A stretch of DNA of 64,000 nucleotides, from assembly GCF_013328815.1 (NCBI RefSeq), contig NZ_JABUHN010000006.1, forward strand, positions 186,001 to 250,000, given 5' to 3'. Below the pieces are notes generated by a model. That model saw only the letters and a program-made list of their open reading frames with translations. It made no database searches and was not told the DNA's origin. Positions 1 to 6,217 of the stretch are shown here, piece after piece (position 1 is the stretch's first letter; every line of letters starts with the position of its first letter). The position numbers and the translations under genes were made by a program. The stretch is from Tabrizicola fusiformis. GTDB taxonomy: Bacteria; Pseudomonadota; Alphaproteobacteria; Rhodobacterales; Rhodobacteraceae.

Positions 1-828
1 CGCCTCGCGCTTTTTCTCGATGCGCCGGATCAGGAAGATCGAGATTTCATACAAGGGATAGACGGCGGCGAAGAGGATGAGCTGGCTCATGAAATCGGGC
101 GGGGTCACGATGGCGGCCACGATCAGGATGATCACGATGGCATAACGCCGGGTCGCGGCCAGCCCCTTGGACGACACCAGCCCCGCCTTGCCCATCAGCG
201 TCAGCAGCACCGGAAGCTGGAAGCACATCCCGAAGGCCACGATCAGCTTGAGCGAGATGTCCAGCGTCTCGTTCACCTTGCCTTGGAAGACGAACTCTAT
301 GCCCTTGTGGCTGGCCGCAGGCAGGGCAGACCCTTCGCCCAGATCGGGCACCAGCGCCGACAGGATCGAGGTGGCATCGGCAAAGCCCAGAAAGAACGTC
401 ATCGCCATCGGCGTGACGATGTACTGCGAAAACGCCGCCCCGGCGATGAACAACAGCGGCGAGGCAATCAGAAAGGGCAGAAAGGCCGATTTTTCGGATT
501 TGTAGAGCCCCGGCGCAATGAAACGCCAAAGCTGATAGCCGATCACCGGGAAGGCCAACGCGAAACCGCCCACCATGGAAATCCGCACGAGGGTAAAGAA
601 ATACTCTTGCGGGGCGGTATATTGCATCACCGGATTGGGGTTGCCGAGGCCGCGCATCGCCTCTTCGATCGGCTGCAACATGAAGTCGAGGATCGGTTCG
701 GCCACCACGAAGGCCACGCAGATGCCCACGATATAGGCGACCACGGCCCAGATCAGCCGGTTGCGCAGCTCGATCAGATGCTCGATCAGCGGCGCGGCGC
801 TGGCGTCGATGTCGTCGGACTTGCTCAT
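1..828 (-). CDS. tatC: Sec-independent protein translocase TatC (3' end beyond window)
   Basis: Multi-spanning receptor subunit of the twin-arginine translocase, which binds the RR signal peptide of folded exported proteins in the inner membrane. The translation starts MSKSDDIDASAAPLIEHLIE and continues with the typical TatC N-terminal element HLIELRNRLI, then several hydrophobic spans; 276 codons are visible and the gene runs off the left edge, so the C-terminus is missing. Its ATG overlaps the tatB stop codon (ATGA), which indicates translational coupling in a tatA-tatB-tatC operon. The identification is secure from both sequence and context. Confidence 0.95.
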   Translation of the reverse strand, partial: MSKSDDIDASAAPLIEHLIELRNRLIWAVVAYIVGICVAFVVAEPILDFMLQPIEEAMRGLGNPNPVMQYTAPQEYFFTLVRISMVGGFALAFPVIGYQLWRFIAPGLYKSEKSAFLPFLIASPLLFIAGAAFSQYIVTPMAMTFFLGFADATSILSALVPDLGEGSALPAASHKGIEFVFQGKVNETLDISLKLIVAFGMCFQLPVLLTLMGKAGLVSSKGLAATRRYAIVIILIVAAIVTPPDFMSQLILFAAVYPLYEISIFLIRRIEKKREA

Positions 829-1460
829 TGCTCGGCGGCCTTCTTCTTGCGGGCAGGCTTGGCGGCGGGCGCCGGCACCTCGGCCTCCGCTGGGGCAATC
901 GCGGGCTTCTTGCGGCGGGCAGGCTTGGTCGGGGCGGCGGCAGCCGCATCGGCAGCATCCAGCGCCTTCAGCTTGGCGGTGCTTTCCTCAAGGATCGCCT
1001 TGCGCGCCGCCTTGCGGTCATAAAGCGCCTGTGTCTCGGCCCCAACTGCGGCGGCGGGCACCTCGGCCACGGCGGCGGGTGCCGCAGCAACCGGCGGCGG
1101 GCTGGGCGGGATCGAGCCTTCGGGCAGGACCGGCCCCTTGATGGTGCCCGAAGCAGGCGCCACCGTCGGCTTGGCGGCGTTCTTGATCGGATCCCATTTC
1201 TCGAACTTGTCCACCGCATCCTTGACGGCATTCAACCCCATGGCCTTGGGATTGGCGATGGCGTTCAGATCCTTGGCCACATCCTTGACCCCGGCCTCGT
1301 TCGCCGCCTGTTCCATGGCGCGGCTGAATTCGCGCGACATGGCGCGCAGCTTGGCGGTCAGGCGGCCAAGCTGGCGAAACATCTCGGGCAGGTCGCGCGG
1401 GCCGATGACGACAAGCGCCACGATCCCGATGACCAGAAGCTCGGACATACCTAGTTCCAC
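825..1460 (-). CDS. tatB: Sec-independent protein translocase TatB
   Basis: TatB forms the substrate-receptor complex with TatC. Residues 1-21 make the single N-terminal membrane segment (SELLVIGIVALVVIGPRDLP, with the hallmark GP hinge), followed by an amphipathic helix rich in R/K/E. I take a GTG start at 1460 because a GGAGGG lies a few bases upstream and the resulting N-terminus (MELGMSELL) matches the family's xDxGxSELL pattern; the internal ATG at 1448 would cut this off. At 211 aa it is longer than E. coli TatB (171 aa), and the last ~100 residues are an Ala/Pro/Lys-rich low-complexity tail ending in KPARKKKAAEQ. Overlaps tatC by 4 bases. Confidence 0.93.
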   Translation of the reverse strand: MELGMSELLVIGIVALVVIGPRDLPEMFRQLGRLTAKLRAMSREFSRAMEQAANEAGVKDVAKDLNAIANPKAMGLNAVKDAVDKFEKWDPIKNAAKPTVAPASGTIKGPVLPEGSIPPSPPPVAAAPAAVAEVPAAAVGAETQALYDRKAARKAILEESTAKLKALDAADAAAAAPTKPARRKKPAIAPAEAEVPAPAAKPARKKKAAEQ

Positions 1461-1491
1461 GGGGCCCTCCGCCGCTGTTCGTCCTGCGGTC

Positions 1492-1704
1492 TCAGACCTT
1501 GTCTTTCTCGGCCGGGGTCACGTCGCGGGCGGCGTCGGCATTGGCGGTTTCGATTTCCTTGGTACCGTCGGACACGCCCTTCTTGAAGGCGGTGATGCCC
1601 TTGCCCACTTCGCCCATCAGGGACGAGACCTTGCCCTTGCCGAACAGGACCAGCACCACGACGGCGATAAGGAGAAGACCCGGAAGACCGATATTGTTGA
1701 GCAT
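1492..1704 (-). CDS. tatA: Sec-independent protein translocase TatA
   Basis: Pore-forming subunit of the Tat translocase, 70 aa. It has a short N-terminal transmembrane helix (IGLPGLLLIAVVVLVLFG), the FGKGKVSSLMGEVGKG amphipathic helix, and a charged tail. The start at 1704 (MLNNIGLPG) is preferred over an upstream ATG at 1728 because GGAG sits 8-10 bases before it and TatA proteins begin right at the membrane helix. First gene of tatABC; 31 bases separate it from tatB, against an overlap between tatB and tatC, in line with the higher stoichiometry TatA needs. Confidence 0.95.
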   Translation of the reverse strand: MLNNIGLPGLLLIAVVVLVLFGKGKVSSLMGEVGKGITAFKKGVSDGTKEIETANADAARDVTPAEKDKV

Positions 1705-1811
1705 GTTTCGCACTCCATAAGGCCGCATCCCGCGGCTTGGTGTTGAATTTTCCCAAGGCTAGGCCCGCGCCCCGGCGGGGGGTAGCCCCAATCCACAGCG
1801 GCAGGCGGCAA

Positions 1812-1833
1812 AACTGACAGTAATTTGTCAGTT
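1812..1833. promoter_or_regulatory. Inverted repeat, candidate autoregulatory operator
   Basis: Perfect 8-base inverted repeat AACTGACA-N6-TGTCAGTT located 40 bases before the start of the WYL-domain regulator and about 110 bases before tatA, which is divergent. It is AT-richer than its surroundings. Position and symmetry suggest the operator of the adjacent regulator; this is inference. Confidence 0.55.
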
Positions 1834-1872
1834 GCCCTTGACGCTGGCGGCACGCGGCGCCAGCCTTGGCCC

Positions 1873-2598
1873 ATGCGACGCACCGACCGCCTTTTTGACG
1901 TGATCCAGATCCTGCGCGACGGGCGGCTGCACCGCGCCGGCGACATGGCCGAACGGCTGGGGGTTTCGACCCGGACACTCTGGCGCGACATGGCCACGCT
2001 GATGGCCTCGGGCCTGCCGATCGAGGGGGAGCGGGGGGTGGGCTATATCCTGCGCGCGCCGATCACCCTGCCGCCGCTGATGCTGAACGCCGGCGAGATG
2101 GAGGCGCTGCGCCAGGGCGTGCGGCTGGTGGCCGAGGGGGACGATCCGGTGCTGGCCCGGGCGGCGCGGATGCTGGCGGCCAAGATCGGCGCCGTGGCCC
2201 CTGCCCCGCAGCAAGGCCCCGAACCGGACGCGCTGTTCACCTATACCGGCGCGCAGGCGCGGCGCGCGGCGGCGCATCTGCCGATGATCCGCGCCGCGAT
2301 CCGCAAGGCAGAGCGGCTGGCCATCAGCTATATCGACCCGCAGGGTGCCGAAAGCCACCGCGACATCCGCCCGCTGGCGCTGGAATTCTGGGGCAAGGTG
2401 TGGTCGCTCGCCGCCTGGTGCGAGGCGCAGCGCGGCTTTCGTGCTTTCCGCATCGACCGTATCCTGTCGGTCACCCCCACCGGCGAAACCTTTCCGCAAG
2501 AGCCGGGCCGGACGCTGGCCGATTACCGCGCACAGCACGACAGACCCGAAAGTATCGCCCCGCCGGACGAGGACGATGCCGATGATCTCGACTTCTGA
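1873..2598 (+). CDS. YafY-type HTH regulator with WYL domain
   Basis: DNA-binding regulator of 241 aa. The N-terminal winged helix (MRRTDRLFDVIQILRDGRLH, then RLGVSTRTLWRDMATL) is of the HTH_11/DeoR-like type, and residues ~125-215 form a WYL domain (AISYIDPQGAES, RPLALEFWGKVWSLAAWCE, FRAFRIDRI), a fold that senses small ligands or nucleic acid. The ATG at 1873 begins exactly at the conserved MRRTDRLF motif; longer in-frame starts upstream run into the inverted repeat. The C-terminus is Asp/Glu-rich. It is transcribed away from tatA and has no obvious partner gene, so its target is unknown. Confidence 0.88.
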   Translation: MRRTDRLFDVIQILRDGRLHRAGDMAERLGVSTRTLWRDMATLMASGLPIEGERGVGYILRAPITLPPLMLNAGEMEALRQGVRLVAEGDDPVLARAARMLAAKIGAVAPAPQQGPEPDALFTYTGAQARRAAAHLPMIRAAIRKAERLAISYIDPQGAESHRDIRPLALEFWGKVWSLAAWCEAQRGFRAFRIDRILSVTPTGETFPQEPGRTLADYRAQHDRPESIAPPDEDDADDLDF

Positions 2599-2619
2599 CG
2601 CCCGCCCGCTGTCGGGACT

Positions 2620-3519
2620 TTACAGAACCAGAACGCCGCTGTGCTTGGCCTTGTGTTCCGGTTCGACATGGATGGTCACCAGACAATCGGGCACCACCGC
2701 CTTCAGCCCGGCCTCAACCCGGTCGCACAGGTCATGTGCGTCGCGCACGCTCAGATCGCCCGGCACCACCAGATGAAACTCGATGAAGGTGGCGCGTCCG
2801 GCATGGCGGGTGCGCAGGTCATGCGCCTCGACCGCGCCTTCGGCTTCGCGCGCGATGGTTTCGCGCAGGCGGGCCATCACGTCATCGGGCACGGCTTCGT
2901 CCAGAAGGCCGCTCATCGAGGCCGACATCACCTTCCAGCCGGACCACAGGATGTTCACCGCCACCAGCGCCGCCATCAGCGGATCAAGGATCGGCCAGCC
3001 CGACACAATCGCCACGCCGACACCAAAGGTCACGCCAACGGACGAGACCACATCCGACAACAGATGCTTGCCATCCGCCACCAGCGCGGGCGAGCGCAGG
3101 CGCCGCCCCTGATGGATCAGCACCCAGCACCAGCCGGCGTTGATCACACTGGCCAGACCGTTGACCAGAAGCCCCTCAAGCGGCGCCTCCAGCGCCTTGG
3201 GCGCCTGAAGCGCACCCCAGGCGCTGTGCAGGATCGCCAGAGCGGCAAGGATGATCATCACCCCTTCCAGAATCGCGCTGAAGAACTCGGCCTTGTGGTG
3301 GCCGTAGGGGTGGTTGGCATCCGCCGGGCGGGCGGCAATGCGGATGGCCACCAGCGCGGCAATCGCCGTGGCCACGTTCACCAGACTTTCCAGCGCATCC
3401 GACAGCAGCGCGACCGAGCCGGTCATCTTCCACGCCAGCGCCTTGAGGCCCAGCACGAAAAGGCCGACGAACAGGCTGCCGATGGCAAGGCGGATCAGGC
3501 GGGTGTCGGTGGTCGTCAT
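2620..3519 (-). CDS. Cation diffusion facilitator (CDF) metal exporter
   Basis: Inner-membrane proton-coupled exporter of divalent metals, 299 aa. Six hydrophobic spans occupy residues ~10-200. Helix 2 carries SDALESLVN and helix 5 carries KHLLSDVVSS, the H-x3-D metal site, and the loop has HPYGHHKAEF. Residues ~210-290 form the cytoplasmic CDF dimerisation domain (HDLRTRHAGR, HLVVPGDLSVRDAHDLCD). The helix-2 D-x3-S pattern differs from the D-x3-D of the Zn exporter YiiP, so the metal is uncertain. Monocistronic as far as can be seen; it converges on the WYL regulator. Confidence 0.9.
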   Translation of the reverse strand: MTTTDTRLIRLAIGSLFVGLFVLGLKALAWKMTGSVALLSDALESLVNVATAIAALVAIRIAARPADANHPYGHHKAEFFSAILEGVMIILAALAILHSAWGALQAPKALEAPLEGLLVNGLASVINAGWCWVLIHQGRRLRSPALVADGKHLLSDVVSSVGVTFGVGVAIVSGWPILDPLMAALVAVNILWSGWKVMSASMSGLLDEAVPDDVMARLRETIAREAEGAVEAHDLRTRHAGRATFIEFHLVVPGDLSVRDAHDLCDRVEAGLKAVVPDCLVTIHVEPEHKAKHSGVLVL

Positions 3520-3616
3520 GGCGGCGATCCTTTGCAGCCCGAAGCGGAGGGCGGGCAGTAACGCAGGCCCGCAGATTCCTCAACGCCTTTTCGCACGGGC
3601 CGGGCCGCCTGTCCCG

Positions 3617-4492
3617 TCAAACCCCGCGAAAGGCCGCCAGAGCCGCCTGCCAATTGGCGGTGGTGGTCGCGGTATAGGCGGCAAAGTCGAAATCGAGGCC
3701 GGAATGCAGCTCCGACACCATGCTCCACAGCATTTCGCGCAGCGCCGCCGCCGCCTTCATCGCCAGATGCCGCCGCCAGAGGTCGGCGGTTACGGGTGCC
3801 GCGAAATACCGCTCCAGCATCCAGCGTTCCTGCGCCGGGTCCAGCCCGGCATTGGCCGCAAGCCCGCCCAGATCGAAATGGGCCGAACCAAAGCCGGCAT
3901 AATCCCAGTCGATCAGCCACATCCGCGCGCCGTCATGCAGGAAATTGCCCGGCAAAAGGTCATTGTGACAGAAGGTCAGCGTGATCGGCCCCACCGCCGC
4001 CTCAAGAACCGCTGCCGCCTCCATCAGAGCGGGCAGCGCAGCCAGATGCGGGCTTTGCCCGTCGCGCAGGGTGGCGGCATAGTCGCGCACCACATGGAAC
4101 ACCCAAAAGGCCAGCGCAGGCCCCCGCAGATGGTGCGGCATCTCGCGGTGGGCGCGCGACAACAGGGCCAGCGCCTGTTCCAACTGGTCCGGCTGGCGCA
4201 GGTCTTCGGCGGTCAGGGTGCGGCCTTCGACAAAGTCGATCACCAGCACCCCCGGCTCGTGATACAGCACCTGCGGCGAGATGCCTGCCGCATGGGCGGC
4301 CCGGCTGGCGGCCAGTTCGTTGAAGCGCATCACCTGATGCACCGGAATATCGTCGCCGATCCGCACCACGGCGCGGCGGCTGCCGTCAGAGACCAGAAGG
4401 TTGACATTGGTCATGCCGCCGCCCAGCGGTGCGATTGTCACCTCACCCTGCCAGAGCGGCAGGCGGCGCACGCGGTCTTCGATCCGTTCCAT
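3617..4492 (-). CDS. Choline/aminoglycoside-kinase-like phosphotransferase
   Basis: 291-aa member of the choline kinase/APH phosphotransferase superfamily. Seen are the glycine-rich N-lobe (APLGGGMTNVNLLV), the catalytic Brenner motif CHNDLLPGNFL (His-Asn-Asp) near residue 180 and the Mg-binding LIDWDYAG motif near 200. It begins 3 bases after the soeC stop, so it is almost certainly the last gene of the taurine/sulfite operon. No kinase step exists in the known taurine pathway. Possible roles are phosphorylation of choline, ethanolamine or another amino alcohol that accompanies taurine; that is speculation. Superfamily assignment is firm, substrate is not. Confidence 0.82.
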   Translation of the reverse strand: MERIEDRVRRLPLWQGEVTIAPLGGGMTNVNLLVSDGSRRAVVRIGDDIPVHQVMRFNELAASRAAHAAGISPQVLYHEPGVLVIDFVEGRTLTAEDLRQPDQLEQALALLSRAHREMPHHLRGPALAFWVFHVVRDYAATLRDGQSPHLAALPALMEAAAVLEAAVGPITLTFCHNDLLPGNFLHDGARMWLIDWDYAGFGSAHFDLGGLAANAGLDPAQERWMLERYFAAPVTADLWRRHLAMKAAAALREMLWSMVSELHSGLDFDFAAYTATTTANWQAALAAFRGV

Positions 4493-4495
4493 GCC

Positions 4496-5371
4496 CTAAC
4501 GCATCCCGTAATACAGCCCCACCACATGCTCGGCCTGCGCGAAGAACAGCCAGCGCTGCGCCAGCGCCCCCAGAATGTGGCACAGCGTGGCCAGCACCAC
4601 CACCGGCCAATGTGGCCCGCCCAACACCACCAGCGCCGCCGGAACCAGCGTCGAAAAAGCCAGCGCGATGATCCGCAGCCGGTCGGCATGTTTGCGGCCG
4701 ACGACGAACATCATCTCGTGCAAGAGGTAATTGCCCGCCGTGTGCCCCCGCTCGAACACCCGCACCTTGCCCAGATCGCCAAGCCCGGTGGCGCTGCCGA
4801 TGCTCTGGCCCACCTCGGCAAAGCGGCGGTCGCCGATCCGCCAGCTTGCCGCCAGCACCAGAAACAGGATGAGGCAGGCCACCACGGCAATCCGCCCCTC
4901 GCCCGACAGGATCGAACCTCCGGCGATGGCATAGCCGAGAAACAGAAGTGGCGTGACCGGATGGTTCCAGCGCGGCACGGTTTTCAACTGCGCATAGATC
5001 ATCGAGGTGGTGAAGATGGTGACCAGAGACATCGCCGCCCCCAGCAGGCCCAGCAGCCGCAGATCGCCCAAAGGCAGCAGATCGCCCAGCGCCACCGGCG
5101 CCAGCAGGATCAGCGTGACAACCGCCGCACAGCCCTCACGGCTCAGCCAGCTTGTGCGCCACTGGCTGAAGGCCCGCCAGGCCCGCTGCGGATTGCCAAG
5201 ATGGAAGGTCGAGGCGAGAAGCCCGCCCACCGCCAGCGCATAGCCCAGCACCCAGAGCGCGAAATGCCAGGGCCCATGCCCCGGCAGCGCGCCAAGGCCC
5301 AGAAAGGCCAGAAAACCGAAACCAAGGCCCGACAGCACGGTAAAGACAATGACGGAGGGTGCCGGATGCAT
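4496..5371 (-). CDS. soeC: Sulfite dehydrogenase SoeABC membrane anchor SoeC (DmsC/NrfD-like)
   Basis: Membrane anchor of 291 aa with about eight hydrophobic spans, of the DmsC family (HPAPSVIVFTVLSGLGFGFL at the N-terminus, STFHLGNPQRAWRAFSQWRT in an early loop). It passes electrons from the iron-sulfur subunit to the quinone pool. Overlaps the soeB stop by one base. By sequence alone it could serve a DMSO-reductase-type enzyme; the taurine context and the absence of a Tat signal on the catalytic subunit favour the cytoplasm-facing sulfite dehydrogenase SoeABC. Confidence 0.82.
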   Translation of the reverse strand: MHPAPSVIVFTVLSGLGFGFLAFLGLGALPGHGPWHFALWVLGYALAVGGLLASTFHLGNPQRAWRAFSQWRTSWLSREGCAAVVTLILLAPVALGDLLPLGDLRLLGLLGAAMSLVTIFTTSMIYAQLKTVPRWNHPVTPLLFLGYAIAGGSILSGEGRIAVVACLILFLVLAASWRIGDRRFAEVGQSIGSATGLGDLGKVRVFERGHTAGNYLLHEMMFVVGRKHADRLRIIALAFSTLVPAALVVLGGPHWPVVVLATLCHILGALAQRWLFFAQAEHVVGLYYGMR

Positions 5372-6105
5372 CAGATCTTCCCCAACACACGGTCAAGCCA
5401 TCCGGCCAGCCCCGTCGCCCTGATGTCCAGAAGCGGCGCCAGCGGGCTGGCCTCGGCGGCGCCCTTGCGGCGCGGCGGCAGATAGCGGTTGACCGGCTTG
5501 GTGCCCAGATCGGGCATCAGGGCAAAGCCGCCCCGCTCGGCCGCGAGACGGCTGACCTTGCTGTCAGGGTCGGCGAAATCGCCGAAATGGCGGGCATTGG
5601 TGGGGCAGGTGCGCACGCAGGCAGGCTCGCGGTCTTCTTCCGGCAGGTTATCGTTATAGATGCGGTCCACGCAGAGGGTGCATTTCTTCATTACCCCCGC
5701 CGCAGGGTCGAGTTCGCGGGCACCATAGGGACAGGCCCAGGCGCAGAGACCACAGCCGATGCAGGCATCCTCGTTCACCAGAACAATGCCATCCTCGGCC
5801 CGCTTGTAGCTCGCGCCGGTCGGGCAGACGGTGACGCAGGGCGCGCTTTCGCAATGCAGGCAGGACCGGGGAAAGTTCACCAGTTGCGCCGGGGCATCCG
5901 CAGGCTGCACCTCATAGCTGTGAACCCGGTTGAGGAAGGTGCCCGAGGGATCGGCGCCATAGGGGTTCTGATCCGAAAGGGGGGCGCCATAGCCCTGATC
6001 GTTCCAGCCCTTGCAGGCGGTCACACAAGCCTGACAGCCGACGCAGGTGTCAAGGTCGATGGCAAGGCCGAGTTTCTTCGGTGTCGGTCCGGGCAGCATC
6101 GTCAT
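5371..6105 (-). CDS. soeB: Sulfite dehydrogenase iron-sulfur subunit SoeB
   Basis: 244-aa electron-transfer subunit with four ferredoxin-like cysteine clusters: CVGCQACVTAC near residue 20, CLHCESAPCVTVCP near 80, CIGCGLCAWACP near 115 and CTLCVDR...CVRTCP near 140-165. This is the four-[4Fe-4S] pattern of DmsB/SoeB-type subunits that bridge a molybdopterin subunit and a membrane anchor. It lies between soeA and soeC and is separated from soeA by a 112-base gap that contains two hairpin-forming elements. Confidence 0.87.
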   Translation of the reverse strand: MTMLPGPTPKKLGLAIDLDTCVGCQACVTACKGWNDQGYGAPLSDQNPYGADPSGTFLNRVHSYEVQPADAPAQLVNFPRSCLHCESAPCVTVCPTGASYKRAEDGIVLVNEDACIGCGLCAWACPYGARELDPAAGVMKKCTLCVDRIYNDNLPEEDREPACVRTCPTNARHFGDFADPDSKVSRLAAERGGFALMPDLGTKPVNRYLPPRRKGAAEASPLAPLLDIRATGLAGWLDRVLGKI

Positions 6106-6129
6106 GCGCGGGCCCTCCGATGCTGCGGC

Positions 6130-6151
6130 GCGGAGTTTATGAAAACTCCGC
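6130..6151 (-). repeat. Hairpin in the soeA-soeB gap
   Basis: Inverted repeat GCGGAGTTT-ATGA-AAACTCCGC, 9-base perfect arms and a 4-base loop. It lies just upstream of soeB in the transcript, 21 bases from the double palindrome. It has no T-run, so I read it as an mRNA stability or processing element rather than a terminator. Confidence 0.5.
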
Positions 6152-6172
6152 CGGCACCCGTTTGGTCACCCC

Positions 6173-6215
6173 AAATTCCTTGGAAGGAATTTGCAATTTT
6201 CTTCGAAGAAAATTG
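6173..6215. repeat. Double-palindrome element, copy 1
   Basis: Two adjacent palindromes: arms AAATTCCTT/AAGGAATTT (6173-6192), then the perfectly self-complementary 6194-6215 built on CAATTTTCTTC and its complement. It sits directly after the soeA stop inside the operon. It belongs to the five-copy family also found at 22223, 24074, 40593 and 44518. Confidence 0.8.
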
Positions 6216-6217
6216 GA

